The notes: generated by a model from the letters alone, not told the origin. A stretch of 64,000 nt of DNA from Candidatus Thiodiazotropha sp. 'RUGA' (GCA_016842065.1 JAEPDS010000021.1:1-64000); one strand, 5' to 3'. Shown: positions 44,728 through 54,976, counted from the stretch's first letter. Numbers and translations are program-made.

Positions 44728-45180
44728 ATGTGTACCGCGGTCTACTACACTTTTAACAATCAAGAGTTTCGTACGGCATTTGCCGATTCCCGAGCCTGCC
44801 TGCCGGTGCGAAAAAAACAGGGTGATATAGCACTCCTGCCCTGGGGCAGAAGAAAACAACAAGCTGGCAAGCTGCCACTGGGCGGATGGGCCAGACTTGA
44901 CGCGATCTATGGTGGACATTGGGATCGCTGGCGTCCACTCCCTGTGAAGCTCGAGATCCGCCAGTTCATGGAGATCGATTTTGAAGGAGCGCGTCGTTGG
45001 TTCGATGTCACCTCCGGTAAGTGGATCCAAGGCTTGATCGCTCATGGGCAGCATGAACGTCGCGTCTATGTCGTCACCATAACGCCGGAACTGGAAGACT
45101 CAGAGTATCAGCGCTGGCCGAGAATACTCAGTGCTGGCAGTCGCTCAAAGTCGTTGATCACAAACCATTTTGATCAATAA
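44728..45180 (+). CDS. Reduced SRAP/YedK-like protein
   Basis: A 150-residue protein beginning Met-Cys2, like SRAP (HMCES/YedK) proteins, which use Cys2 to trap abasic sites. The pattern LLPWGRRKQQAGKLPLGGWA, FMEIDFEGARRWFDVTSGKW and RRVYVVTITPE follows the order of SRAP strands (WGL-P-W, GFYEW-like, F-I-T-T). However, it is much shorter than YedK (222 residues), and the late His of the family (HxRMP) reads YQRWP. It follows dinB by 22 bp in the SOS unit, which supports a DNA-damage role. The assignment rests on motif order and context. Confidence 0.55.
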   Translation: MCTAVYYTFNNQEFRTAFADSRACLPVRKKQGDIALLPWGRRKQQAGKLPLGGWARLDAIYGGHWDRWRPLPVKLEIRQFMEIDFEGARRWFDVTSGKWIQGLIAHGQHERRVYVVTITPELEDSEYQRWPRILSAGSRSKSLITNHFDQ

Positions 45181-45226
45181 TCCGGTACAAATCAGGGAAC
45201 TGCTCGGTTGGATTAATCACTTGATT

Positions 45227-45781
45227 CTATGGGTAGGATTCTGACAACAGTCGATTAACCTGCGTGACTGACTCTTCACTATCCCACTCCACAGGGCCGA
45301 TCGCCTTAAATCTCAAAACGCCTTGTTTGTCGATCAGAAAGCTGCTGGGATAAACCTTGACACGCCAATCCTGAGTCACCGATTTATCCACATCGAGCAG
45401 CACGGGAAAGTTGAATCCCAACTGACTGGCAATACGTGCAACCCGATTTCTGTTCTCATTGACATTCACAGCTAGCACCTGCAGATCATCGGTTTTCATT
45501 TGTTCAGCAAGCCTGATTAATGAAGGCATCTCCTCGATACAGGGTGGACACCAACTCGCCCAGAAATTAATCAACACCACCTTCCCTTTCGCTTCAGAAA
45601 GATTGTGCTGCACTTGGTTAAGGTCACTCAATTCAATTTTTGCCGGCATAGCTGGCGGCTTGACCTCTTCCAACCATCCTGCGTTTCCCAACTGACAGAA
45701 CAGAAACAACAAAACCCCAAACATCAGCGCATAACCCTGCCTGGTGATTGTTAGATTGGCAAAATACCGAGTTACGACCAT
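45227..45781 (-). CDS. TlpA/ResA-like periplasmic thioredoxin
   Basis: A 184-residue thiol-disulfide protein: N-terminal membrane/signal helix (YALMFGVLLFLFCQLGNA), then the thioredoxin fold with the active site FWASWCPPCIEEMP and the cis-Pro in VKVYPSSFLIDKQG. It would act as a periplasmic reductant for haem-binding cysteines or other disulfides. No cytochrome-maturation genes are adjacent. It is convergent with the SRAP-like gene. Confidence 0.9.
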   Translation of the reverse strand: MVVTRYFANLTITRQGYALMFGVLLFLFCQLGNAGWLEEVKPPAMPAKIELSDLNQVQHNLSEAKGKVVLINFWASWCPPCIEEMPSLIRLAEQMKTDDLQVLAVNVNENRNRVARIASQLGFNFPVLLDVDKSVTQDWRVKVYPSSFLIDKQGVLRFKAIGPVEWDSEESVTQVNRLLSESYP

Positions 45782-46244
45782 CTCATACTCATTTATTTCA
45801 TGATACCAGGGTGGTTATATTACACCGTTTATTTTATGCCAGCTCAGCGTTTCCCCATGAGATAGTCTTTAACAGTAGCAGGTTTTTAGCTTGTTCCAGC
45901 AGCATGAGTGAATCGCATGAAACACCTTACTTCTATTTGTCAGTCATAAAATTCTTAAAGTTTTTTCAGTCAACGTCGATTACTGACTATGAAAATGGAA
46001 TCAATTATAGAAATAGGGAGTCTCTGATAACTTCAAACCGGTGCGACCAAAAGCAGTTCTCGTGAAACACCTCTGTTGACGAACATATCAGCGGTTCTTC
46101 AAGGAAATCTTCTGGATTCCAGACAAGTTGTAGCAATTTAATAATGCCTACAGGCGGCTTGTAGGGACTCAACAACATTACCTGACTGAAAAACAAATAT
46201 AACAGGTAATGAATTGTTTTATAGGGTAATTCCAGGAGCACGAC
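45782..46244. other. AT-rich stretch without a recognisable gene
   Basis: 463 bp before the chemoreceptor gene. Open frames on both strands are short and lack motifs; the region just before 46245 contains CCAGGAG, the ribosome site of the chemoreceptor. I see no repeat or RNA gene. Confidence 0.4.
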
Positions 46245-48641
46245 ATGCAAGTTGTCTCGATATTTTCATCGATCAAAACCAAACTATGGCTTGGTTTTGG
46301 GCTGGTTCTGTCACTCTTTTCAATCAGCACAGCAGTAACTCTTATCAGCCTTGACGGGGTTAACAGTGATGTTGAGAAGGTCGTCACAGACAGTCAACCG
46401 ACCCTTTTATTGGCGAAAGATCTCACCTTCCATATAGAACAGGCCACCGCATCACTTGGTTTCTTTATGGTAACCAAAGAAGCGTACCACCTGCAGAATT
46501 ACACGAATGCCCTAAAAAACTGTAAAGCGATGTTACAGCAACTGAGACAGGCATCTGCACGCAGCCCTGAGATTGATTTCAGTCACTCTTTGAATTCCCT
46601 TAGAGAGGATATTGGCGCGTTTGAAGCAACGGCCGATGTGTTGCAACAAAAGACCTCATCCTTCGAAAAGAACTTTCCTGGAATCGATTATGCAAATCAG
46701 CATATAAACCCGATCAACCGCACGGTGATGCAACTGGCGTCTCAAATGATTCTGGCTGAAATGGATGAAGATGCATCTGAAGAGCGAAAACAGCTACTCG
46801 TTGATCTGAGCGAATTACGCTATAGCTGGAGCCAGGTCATTAATGGGGTTAGAGGATATCTCGCTTTTAGAAGCAGCAACAACATTAACAATATCGGCCT
46901 TTATATGACACAGGCCGAATCCCTGCTGCAAAATCTGCTCGAGATGGATGACCTTTTGACATTGGACCAATACGACTCAATCACTGGCATAGCAGAGAGC
47001 GTAACGGCTTTTAAAGACCACTATGCCAAACTGCTTGAGATCCATGGTGGAGACGAGTGGCGTAGCGATGCTGCGCTGGTACGTAACAACCTTCATGTTA
47101 ACCTTCAGTCGATCCAAGGCAATCTATCCAGCCTTGTTAGTCAGCTTCAATCCTCAATCAACCAAACCAGCGCCTCATTAAGAGATAGTACTCAGTTTGT
47201 GTTTGAACTGGTGATCGCGCTGTTTATACTTGGTTTAACATTAGGCATTGCAATAAGTTGGTTTATTGCCAAATCCATATCCAAACCGATCATGGAAACT
47301 GCGACTACAATGCAGAACATTGCAGATGGAGATGGCAACCTGATGATTAGCCTGGATCAGTCCGGTCGTGACGAATTAGCCCAACTGGCTGGTTGTTTCA
47401 ATGTGTTTGTGAGTAAAATTCGTGACTTGATCAAGAAGACCGCTCACTCTACTGAATCTGTCATAGAATCAGTAGCTCAAACCTCAGACAACACCAATCA
47501 GATAATCAAAGGCATACTCAATCAAGAAGTACAAACTGAACAAGTAGCAACAGCAATGAGCCAGATGACCGCTTGTATCAGTGACGTGGCTAAGAATGCA
47601 TCGATCGCAGAACACTCCGCTTTAACTGCAAACAAGGAGGCTCATAATGGATGTACTATCGTTCGGCAAACGTCGGTTGCAGTAAAGGAATTGGCCAACG
47701 AGGTAAAACTCGCAGAAGAGTCTATCCTCAACGTTGAACAGGAGAGCCTGAGAATTGGTGGCGTTCTTGATGTCATCAAGAGCATTGCAGAACAGACCAA
47801 TCTGTTAGCTCTGAATGCAGCAATCGAAGCTGCCCGCGCTGGCGAGCAGGGTCGAGGATTTGCCGTAGTCGCCGATGAAGTGCGCAGTCTGGCGACCCGA
47901 ACCCACGAGTCGACAGGTGAGATCGAGAATATGATTCAGTCGCTTCAGAACGGCACTCAGGAAGCGGTATCCGTCATGTCAGCTGGCCGGGAAAAAGTCA
48001 ATTTAAATGTTCAATTGACCGATGACGCACTAAAATCACTCGGTACGATTAATCAAGCCGTTGAAACAATCAGTGAGATGAATACTCAAATTGCCACGGC
48101 TGCAGAGCAGCAGTGTACCGTTGCTGAGGAGATAAACAAAAACATCTGTAGCATCAAGGACAGCAGTAAATTGAACGCGGATGAGGCCAACGCGACAGCC
48201 ACTACGGTCAATTCACTGGGCAATTTGGCTTCCACCCTACAGAGCGTAATACAACAGTTTAAGTTCTCAGGCGATAGTGGGCTTGACTTCAGTGCAGCAA
48301 AATCGGCGCATCTGGCCTGGAAAGCCCGGCTTCGCTCATTCCTGGATGGCATGTCATCACTCTCTCACGAAGAGGCAGTCTCCCATCATGACTGTGTGTT
48401 GGGCAAATGGTACTACAGTGATGGGTTGGACCAATATGGCGATATTCCTGAAATGCGTTCAATAGAAAAACCACACCATGAACTGCATGAATTGATCAAG
48501 AAAATTATTGAAAAAAAGGAGAGTGGTCACATTCATGAGGCAGAAGCGCTCTATACTAAGATCGCCCCCCTATCCTCGACAATCATAAATCTGTTGGAAC
48601 AGGTTGAGAGATCAATTGATCGCGGTGATAAAGCAGCGTGA
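46245..48641 (+). CDS. Methyl-accepting chemoreceptor with a C-terminal CZB domain
   Basis: A 798-residue chemoreceptor: helix 1 (residues 10-33), a helical periplasmic sensor of about 280 residues, helix 2 ([20 protein letters not shown]), HAMP, and the signalling hairpin tip [20 protein letters not shown] followed by [12 protein letters not shown]. The last 110 residues form a chemoreceptor zinc-binding (CZB) domain: [25 protein letters not shown], and HHELHELI give the three His and one Cys zinc ligands. CZB domains sense zinc or oxidants such as hypochlorous acid. No che genes are adjacent, so it must feed a distant pathway. Confidence 0.93.
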   Translation: MQVVSIFSSIKTKLWLGFGLVLSLFSISTAVTLISLDGVNSDVEKVVTDSQPTLLLAKDLTFHIEQATASLGFFMVTKEAYHLQNYTNALKNCKAMLQQLRQASARSPEIDFSHSLNSLREDIGAFEATADVLQQKTSSFEKNFPGIDYANQHINPINRTVMQLASQMILAEMDEDASEERKQLLVDLSELRYSWSQVINGVRGYLAFRSSNNINNIGLYMTQAESLLQNLLEMDDLLTLDQYDSITGIAESVTAFKDHYAKLLEIHGGDEWRSDAALVRNNLHVNLQSIQGNLSSLVSQLQSSINQTSASLRDSTQFVFELVIALFILGLTLGIAISWFIAKSISKPIMETATTMQNIADGDGNLMISLDQSGRDELAQLAGCFNVFVSKIRDLIKKTAHSTESVIESVAQTSDNTNQIIKGILNQEVQTEQVATAMSQMTACISDVAKNASIAEHSALTANKEAHNGCTIVRQTSVAVKELANEVKLAEESILNVEQESLRIGGVLDVIKSIAEQTNLLALNAAIEAARAGEQGRGFAVVADEVRSLATRTHESTGEIENMIQSLQNGTQEAVSVMSAGREKVNLNVQLTDDALKSLGTINQAVETISEMNTQIATAAEQQCTVAEEINKNICSIKDSSKLNADEANATATTVNSLGNLASTLQSVIQQFKFSGDSGLDFSAAKSAHLAWKARLRSFLDGMSSLSHEEAVSHHDCVLGKWYYSDGLDQYGDIPEMRSIEKPHHELHELIKKIIEKKESGHIHEAEALYTKIAPLSSTIINLLEQVERSIDRGDKAA

Positions 48642-48650
48642 GTGAACTGA

Positions 48651-48713
48651 GAGGATGCTGCTTATGAAGTTTGGGTGATACCCTTAGAAACGTTTGAGCA
48701 ATACAGCATCCTC
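48651..48713. repeat. 10-bp inverted repeat after the chemoreceptor gene
   Basis: GAGGATGCTG at 48651-48660 returns as CAGCATCCTC at 48704-48713. There is no T-run, so it is a weak terminator candidate. The remainder of the 678-bp gap (48642-49319) shows no gene that I can support. Confidence 0.5.
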
Positions 48714-49319
48714 GTGTTGCAACGGTCATACCCTGTTTTCAAAAATTGTCGGCCACTCAGATGAGCTCCCATGGATGGGACTGTTAGCGATAAACAGATT
48801 CAAACATCTGCCTCAGGACACCGAGTGTCTCACTGTTACACTGGGTATTTAACATTTTCCAGTTAAAACACTCTTTTTGCGTCACCCGATTCTCCATTCC
48901 TGTTTGGCCACAACAGGTTTCTGAATCTAAATCATGCAACCCCTATCATACTTGACTTTAAAGCTTGGTAATTTTAAACAATTTGTGACGGAATTGAACT
49001 TGAGTTAGACTGTGGTCCTTCAAATATACTGTTTTCGTATCGCCTTGTCCCAGCGATACTGACTGGAATGGCCCTTTCCCCGCCTCCTAACATTAGAGTT
49101 CTTCAACTGATGATTATCTTGTATGGCCATTCAATTCGCCTCAGATAAAGTGAAATTTGTCATATTGGATAAGTCGATGGTATGTAAACAGATGTATAGG
49201 ACCTATACCCTACTCCAGGGTATCAAGCTTGCATCAAAACTCTAAATGCTTATCTGAAACTTTTTACGTTCAGTCAGACGGATAGTTCACTCTCAAGAAT
49301 ACCAGGTTTTTTATTGTCC

Positions 49320-51032
49320 ATGGATGAATTCACCACCAAACAGATCATTGGTGCCCTCACAGAAGGTATTTTTATAACTGACTTAAGACTACGTATTGTA
49401 GAAGTGAATCCTGTCTTTACTGAAGTCACAGGTTACAGCAGGGATCAAGTGATCGGAAAAAAACCAAAGTTATTTTCCTCGGGTCGCCACAGTGAAGAGT
49501 TTTACCAGTGCATGTGGAAAACCTTGGAGGCGACTGGCAAGTGGCAAGGTACGATATGGAACCGCAGAAAAAATGGTGAGGTATATCCTCAGTGGCAATA
49601 TATAACGACACTTAAAGATCCTGACGGTAAGTCAACTCACTATATTTCCGTTTTTTCCGATATCAGCCATCGGGACTCAATTGATAATCAAATTCATCTG
49701 CTTGCCTACTACGATAACTTAACCGGCCTACCAAACAGAGCGCTTTTTACAGATCGACTTAATCTTTCCTTGACACAGGCTACCAGAGACAAAGGAAACG
49801 TGGCTCTTTTCTATCTTGATCTGGATCGTTTTAAACAGATTAATGATGCATTAGGTCACTTCACCGGCGACAAACTTTTAAGTGCCATTGGTTACAGATT
49901 ACGCAATAGTCTAAGAGAGTCAGATACGGTAGCAAGATTGAGCGGTGATGAATTTGCTGTCATAGTCTCATGTATAACCAGTACGGATCACGCAGAAACA
50001 GTTGCTCAAAAAATACAGCACTGTTTTAAATCCCCCTATACCATCGACCACAGAGAGTTACAGATCTCTGTAAGTATCGGCATTTGCCTTTTTCCAGCGC
50101 ATGCGAGGGATAGTGAATCCATGCTAAGGCTAGCAGATTGCGCGATGTACCGCGCCAAGGAAATTGGAAGAAATTGCTATTCATTCTTTTCGGAAGAGAT
50201 TGCCAAACAACTCCAACAGAGAGTTACTATCGAAAACGATCTTAGACATGATATTTCAAGCGGCGACTTGGAGTTGATGTATCAACCCCAAATTTGCTTG
50301 AACTCCGGTAAAATTGCCACCTTGGAGACAAAATTACAGTGGAGACATGCAAAATATGGCGATATCCCCCCATCACTGTTCTTGCCGATTGCTGATGATA
50401 CTGGATTATTGCTGCAACTCAGTTATTGGACTTTTAAAACCGCTTGTCGAGAGATTGATAATTGGCGAAAAAAGTATGCTATCAATGTAAATATTGCAAT
50501 CAACATATTCAGCATACAGGTCGAGTCCAGCATGTTAATTGAAACCATCAAAGAAGTGCTGACTGAAACCGACTTGCCTGCCAATTCAATAGAACTTGAA
50601 GTTACTGAAGAGGAAATCATGGAAATGACTTCGGATGAGTTTGCTGTTTTTGATGAGCTGAACAAAATTGGTGTACATATTGTAATCGACAATTTTGGTA
50701 CTGGTTATTCCTCTCTTAATAACATCAAACGAATTGGTGTCAGAAAACTGAAGATCGACAGCTCTTTTACAGAAAAAATCAAAAAGGATTGTGCTAGTAA
50801 CCAGATGATCGAAACCATAATCAATATGGCTCATAATTTAACCATGTCAATAACCGCTGAAGGCGTTGAAAGCGAGTTTCAACGAAAATATCTGTCGAGC
50901 CTTAATTGTGATTATGTACAAGGCTACCTGGCCGGCCCACCCGGCAAGTTAGATAATTTGATAACCATGCTTCCTGAGAACATCAATTTCAGTATGAAAA
51001 AAGCAGATGGTTATGGAAACAGCCAATGTTAA
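49320..51032 (+). CDS. PAS-GGDEF-EAL protein with altered EAL residues
   Basis: A 570-residue cytoplasmic c-di-GMP protein. PAS is at about 5-115 (IFITDLRLRIVEVNPVFTEV). The GGDEF domain at about 135-290 has SGDEF in VARLSGDEFAVIVS, with an RxxD inhibition site five residues before. In the EAL domain at about 305-555 the signature is changed: EAL reads ETK (LETKLQW) and DDFGTG reads DNFGTG, so one metal-binding Asp is Asn; the Glu of ELEVTEEEI and the final QGY block remain. Phosphodiesterase activity is therefore doubtful and the domain may act as a receptor. The start at the ATG at 49320 is preferred over a TTG two codons earlier. Confidence 0.9.
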   Translation: MDEFTTKQIIGALTEGIFITDLRLRIVEVNPVFTEVTGYSRDQVIGKKPKLFSSGRHSEEFYQCMWKTLEATGKWQGTIWNRRKNGEVYPQWQYITTLKDPDGKSTHYISVFSDISHRDSIDNQIHLLAYYDNLTGLPNRALFTDRLNLSLTQATRDKGNVALFYLDLDRFKQINDALGHFTGDKLLSAIGYRLRNSLRESDTVARLSGDEFAVIVSCITSTDHAETVAQKIQHCFKSPYTIDHRELQISVSIGICLFPAHARDSESMLRLADCAMYRAKEIGRNCYSFFSEEIAKQLQQRVTIENDLRHDISSGDLELMYQPQICLNSGKIATLETKLQWRHAKYGDIPPSLFLPIADDTGLLLQLSYWTFKTACREIDNWRKKYAINVNIAINIFSIQVESSMLIETIKEVLTETDLPANSIELEVTEEEIMEMTSDEFAVFDELNKIGVHIVIDNFGTGYSSLNNIKRIGVRKLKIDSSFTEKIKKDCASNQMIETIINMAHNLTMSITAEGVESEFQRKYLSSLNCDYVQGYLAGPPGKLDNLITMLPENINFSMKKADGYGNSQC

Positions 51033-51322
51033 TAATCGATTAATATTTTTATGAGCAGGATGACTATACTGTGAATTTGATATGTAATAATTCACGACCA
51101 CACCAATACAGCATTACAGATTAAGTTCGAGTTTAAAAAATCATATTATCGATATGAGAATCCCATTGAAGCTAATGTATTCACTTCAGTATCCATGTAC
51201 TCGACTGATTAATTTCTCCTAAAGTATATTTTGATGACTGAGCAAATCCCAATAATATCCAACACAAACAATAGCAACATTCTTGATAGATGTTTTTTTG
51301 GTTCAGCTCTGGAGCATATAAC

Positions 51323-51886
51323 ATGACCCAGAAAAAACTCCTGTTAGTTTCAAGTAGTGAAAAAAACTTAGACAGACTTAGCAAAATCCTGGTCAATGCA
51401 AATTTTGAAGTAAAGACAGCAGAATCCAAGGAAAATGCTCTGCTGATATCTGATCATTTCACACCGGATCTGGTTTTGCTTGACAACACTTATTACAATG
51501 ATGACGGATCAGATTTAACTCAGAGACTTTTCGAATCAGGTATACTATTTTTGTTCATCTGTCAGCATGAAATAGAAAGGGTATCGTTAACTTCTACTAA
51601 TCCGGACAAACTGCTCGATCTTCTACCTGACATCAATATCACTTTAAAATGGGCTACTGATATAAGACGCTTGAAGGAGACAGAACAGAGATACAGTAAG
51701 GCTATTCAAACAGGTAGAGTTGTTGATGTCGTAATTGGTATTCTAATGGAACGACACAATCTGCAACGGGAATCTGCGTTTGAGTTATTACGCCAAAGAG
51801 CCAGATCAGAAAGAGTTCAATTGCGCATTCTTGCACAGGAAATACTGGATGCAGAAGAGAAAATCAATGCGGTCACGCCAAAATAG
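51323..51886 (+). CDS. ANTAR-domain protein with a degenerate receiver
   Basis: A 187-residue protein. The C-terminal 65 residues are an ANTAR RNA-binding domain (QTGRVVDVVIGILMERHNLQ followed by RESAFELLRQRA). The N-terminal 115 residues look like a receiver, but the acidic pair is replaced by serines (LLLVSSSEKNL) and the lysine region is not conserved; only the central Asp (VLLDNTYY) remains. ANTAR proteins bind paired hairpins in leader RNAs and prevent termination; this one probably is not switched by phosphorylation. It has a GGAG site and lies 290 bp after the PAS-GGDEF-EAL gene. Confidence 0.88.
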   Translation: MTQKKLLLVSSSEKNLDRLSKILVNANFEVKTAESKENALLISDHFTPDLVLLDNTYYNDDGSDLTQRLFESGILFLFICQHEIERVSLTSTNPDKLLDLLPDINITLKWATDIRRLKETEQRYSKAIQTGRVVDVVIGILMERHNLQRESAFELLRQRARSERVQLRILAQEILDAEEKINAVTPK

Positions 51887-51908
51887 CCTATTTTATTTTC
51901 AACTCAAA

Positions 51909-52082
51909 CTATCTTTTTTTCCAAAGTGACAATCCTACTGTCACTAATCCTAGCGCTATGCCCGTAGAAAGAACCATTCTCGCCAACCACTCTGGCCAGG
52001 CCGGATTCGGCGTAATTAATGCAAAAATTCCAAGCACAGTCATCCAAAATGCAATTTTAGTCAATAGGGCCGCTTTTAACAC
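51909..52082 (-). CDS. 57-residue membrane protein
   Basis: A small open frame starting with GTG at 52082, with GGAG five bases upstream. It encodes two hydrophobic helices (AFWMTVLGIFALITPNPAWP and VLSTGIALGLVTVGLSLW) and a basic end (KKR). The good ribosome site and clean helices suggest that it is real. It is convergent with the ANTAR gene and lies downstream of, and in the same direction as, the secreted-protein gene 52136-52657, so the two may form a unit. Confidence 0.6.
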   Translation of the reverse strand: MLKAALLTKIAFWMTVLGIFALITPNPAWPEWLARMVLSTGIALGLVTVGLSLWKKR

Positions 52083-52135
52083 TTTTACTCCGGGAGCTAA
52101 ATTTTAATTTTATCGTCAGTTGGTTCAATGATACT

Positions 52136-52657
52136 TCAATTGAGTATTTTTCTCTGCTTAGTTACATCGCTGAGATTACCTATATTCATCATTGTGAACG
52201 TATAATCCAAAACCTGACTATAGTTCTCAATCAACAAATCCAATCGATTGTTCAGTTCAGTTCTCACATACCAGATTTTTTGCCTATTCGCTACATAAAA
52301 AGCCTGATAATGGATAAGTATCTTTTTTCCAGATTGATCAGAGGTTCGCCTCATTGTTGTTATTACCGATAAGCCTGGTATTGTTGTCAATTGCACATGG
52401 TATTGATCATCTATTCTGATGAGTCTTTGCTTGTCTTTGTCCGTAAACATATAAAACTGCTTTATTGCCCTCTCCTCATTGTTAACTACTGACGAAGAGA
52501 TGTTTACGGTAATATAGTCTCCTCCTGACAAACCATATAACTTAAGAATGTACATTCCCTCACTTTCCAGAGAGAGCCACCTGTTATCCGCCGCTACTAC
52601 AGCCATCGATGATAATAGCGCCGCTATACTTACTATGAGTTTCATCCTTGATTTCAT
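52136..52657 (-). CDS. Secreted protein of unknown function
   Basis: A 173-residue exported protein: signal peptide MKLIVSIAALLSSMAVVA cut near AADNRW (from the second Met, 12 bases in; the first Met is the annotated start). The mature part is probably all-beta, with no cysteines and no motif that I recognise (GGDYITVNISSSVV, YHVQLTTIPGLSVITTMRR). It sits in an AT-rich block; the 243 bp before it show no gene. Confidence 0.6.
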   Translation of the reverse strand: MKSRMKLIVSIAALLSSMAVVAADNRWLSLESEGMYILKLYGLSGGDYITVNISSSVVNNEERAIKQFYMFTDKDKQRLIRIDDQYHVQLTTIPGLSVITTMRRTSDQSGKKILIHYQAFYVANRQKIWYVRTELNNRLDLLIENYSQVLDYTFTMMNIGNLSDVTKQRKILN

Positions 52658-52900
52658 AATTCTGATCTAACTACTCTTGATTAGGGTTAATACCCGATTA
52701 TGGCATTACACTTACTAACTGTTTTTTAAGATATTTTACCCCTATCTACACTTAACACTGTGTTTAGTAAGTTAATTTCCTTAGTCTCAATAATACATGG
52801 ATAGCCGGTGTACTGTAATGTTATTCATCACTATATCCATTTATAATAATCTCTTTCGTTATTAGTTTAGTGAACTTTTTTATTTAAAATCCATAGTCTA

Positions 52901-53527
52901 ATGAGTTGGAAGCAACATTTATATTATATACATGATCCCATGTGCAGTTGGTGCTGGGCGTTCCGTCCTACCCTCAATCGCTTGCTTGAGAAGTTGCCTT
53001 CCGATATACCGGTAAGTTTTCTTTTAGGCGGTCTGGCACCAGATTCTGATCAGCCAATGGATGTTGATTTGCGCAGAAAAATAGAGGAGACGTGGAAGAT
53101 AATTCAAACCAGACTTCCTGCTACTGAATTTAACTTCGATTTCTGGACGAATAACACACCACGTCGCTCAACATATCCGGCATGCAGGTCTGTCATCGCA
53201 GTGAGAGAGATAGAGCCTACTAAAGAAAAAGATATGATTTACGCCATTCAACAGGCCTACTACCTGAAGGCGATGAACCCTTCCGAATCACATCTATTAG
53301 AAGAACTTGCTGGTAAACTCGGAATCAGCGACACTGTGTTTTCAAAAACTTTTTACAGTGACGCCACGAACCATCAACTCCTTGATGAAATCGAACAATG
53401 CAGATCTATGGGCGTCCACAGTTTCCCCTCACTGGTATTCAAAGCGGACAATAGTTACCGGCCTATCTCAATTGATTACCAAAATGAAAATACTATGTTG
53501 GAAGCCATCTTTCAGATCTGTAACTGA
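52901..53527 (+). CDS. DsbA-family (FrnE-like) thioredoxin-fold protein
   Basis: A 208-residue protein with the DsbA-type insertion fold and active site HDPMCSWCWAFRP; the cis-Pro is in GVHSFPSLVF. There is no signal peptide, so it is cytoplasmic, like the FrnE/YwbO and 2-hydroxychromene isomerase-like branch. Likely a disulfide isomerase or oxidoreductase; the substrate is unknown. It lies 78 bp before the methyltransferase gene on the same strand. Confidence 0.87.
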   Translation: MSWKQHLYYIHDPMCSWCWAFRPTLNRLLEKLPSDIPVSFLLGGLAPDSDQPMDVDLRRKIEETWKIIQTRLPATEFNFDFWTNNTPRRSTYPACRSVIAVREIEPTKEKDMIYAIQQAYYLKAMNPSESHLLEELAGKLGISDTVFSKTFYSDATNHQLLDEIEQCRSMGVHSFPSLVFKADNSYRPISIDYQNENTMLEAIFQICN

Positions 53528-53605
53528 TGTTAATTTGACATAGCATCCTCTACGTCTCTGTTATAAACTTAAGTATTTATAATATCAACTTACATTTCGC
53601 GGCAT

Positions 53606-54202
53606 ATGCAAGATAACACTAAACTGGATAAACTTAGAAAGGATATCGTATTTTCAGCCGATTTAGCGGGTGAGCAGTTTATCTTCCACTCTACATGGGG
53701 CATATTTTCGCCTAAGGAAATTGATGCTGGCACACAACTCCTGGTTAATCTTCTCGAGATAGAGCCTGGAGATAGCTGCCTAGATCTGGGTTGCGGATAT
53801 GGCCCCATTGGACTGTATATGGCACGGCGCGCCTATCAAGGTGAAACCTTGCTGGTTGATAAAGACTTTATGGCAGTAGAGTACGCTAATGCCAACGCCA
53901 AACGCAACAACCTAACAAATGCAAAAGCAATTTTAAGCAATGCTTTTGAGCATATAGATTCGCAAATCGAGTTTGATGTTATCGCCTCAAACATTCCTGC
54001 CAAAGTCGGTAAAGAGATGCTATCACTTATACTCAATGATGCTTATTCGAGACTTAAGCCTGGAGGTAAGCTCTATGTAGTCACCATAAACGGTTTACGT
54101 CAGTACATGAAACGCAATCTAACTGATGTTTTTGGTGACTACAAAAAACTGAAGCAGGGAAAAACCTATACCGTCGCACTTGCACGCAAGCTAACAGACT
54201 AA
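53606..54202 (+). CDS. Class I methyltransferase (RsmC/small-domain type)
   Basis: A 198-residue SAM-dependent methyltransferase. Motif I is CLDLGCGYGPIGLYMARRA, motif II has the acidic LLVDKDFMAVEYA. The catalytic NPPF-type segment of rRNA guanine methyltransferases appears as SNIPAKVGKE, and the end reads LKQGKTYTVALARKL. It is about the size of a lone MTS domain; E. coli RsmC has an extra N-terminal half. RNA N2-guanine methylation is likely, but the altered NPPF makes the exact substrate uncertain. Confidence 0.85.
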   Translation: MQDNTKLDKLRKDIVFSADLAGEQFIFHSTWGIFSPKEIDAGTQLLVNLLEIEPGDSCLDLGCGYGPIGLYMARRAYQGETLLVDKDFMAVEYANANAKRNNLTNAKAILSNAFEHIDSQIEFDVIASNIPAKVGKEMLSLILNDAYSRLKPGGKLYVVTINGLRQYMKRNLTDVFGDYKKLKQGKTYTVALARKLTD

Positions 54203-54208
54203 ATTGAG

Positions 54209-54976
54209 CTAAGCTGGTTTTCCAGATAAATTGCCCAACACATGCGCCACTGCAACCATTCCAAAAGTTGCTGTTACCGTCATTACAGAACCATACCCCG
54301 CACAATTCAGATCACTCTGAAACCCCTTGCCTGATTCCAAGCAGGTCACATCAACAGGCGCGTTCTGTTGTTCTGTAGAATATACACATGGCACACCAAA
54401 ACGCCTTTTCAAATTAACTGGAAAGTTGTACTTTTGCCTGAGTAGTTTTCTGGTTTTTGATAGTAATGGGTCCTGCTCACTGCGACTTAGATCTATTTTA
54501 CGAATTTTTGTCGGATCAAGTTGCCCACCAGCGCCACCAACAGTAATTATGGGTATTTTTTCTTTTTTACAGTAGGCTATCAATGCCGCTTTTGTACGGA
54601 AGCTGTCAATGCAATCAAGTACATAGTCGAAATCCTTACAAAGTAACTGTTGCAGATTTTTCTCCTCAACAAACTCTTCAATACAATCGACTCTACATTC
54701 TGAATTGATCTGCCCTACCCTTTCAGCAAGAACTTTCACTTTCGCTTTACCGAACTCACTCTCAAGCGCCTGAAGTTGTCGGTTGATATTTGATTCTGCC
54801 ACATGATCCAAATCATAGAGACTTAGGTTACCAACTCCACTTCGTGCGAGTGCTTCCACTACCCAGGATCCTACTCCGCCTACGCCAATGACCGCTATAT
54901 TTGAACTCCGTATACAACTGGTTCCCTGTTGACCGTATAAGCGTGAAATACCTGAAAATCGCCTAGTGTAATCCAT
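54209..54976 (-). CDS. tcdA: tRNA threonylcarbamoyladenosine dehydratase (TcdA/CsdL)
   Basis: A 255-residue E1/ThiF-family enzyme that cyclises t6A to ct6A at tRNA position 37 using ATP. The nucleotide loop is IAVIGVGGVGSWVVEALARS, with the conserved RxxRQ-type segment NINRQLQALES, the Asp-rich DYVLDCIDSFRTKAALIAYC, and VGGAGGQLDPTKI. Length is as in E. coli TcdA. It is convergent with the methyltransferase gene (6 bp gap). Confidence 0.93.
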   Translation of the reverse strand: MDYTRRFSGISRLYGQQGTSCIRSSNIAVIGVGGVGSWVVEALARSGVGNLSLYDLDHVAESNINRQLQALESEFGKAKVKVLAERVGQINSECRVDCIEEFVEEKNLQQLLCKDFDYVLDCIDSFRTKAALIAYCKKEKIPIITVGGAGGQLDPTKIRKIDLSRSEQDPLLSKTRKLLRQKYNFPVNLKRRFGVPCVYSTEQQNAPVDVTCLESGKGFQSDLNCAGYGSVMTVTATFGMVAVAHVLGNLSGKPA

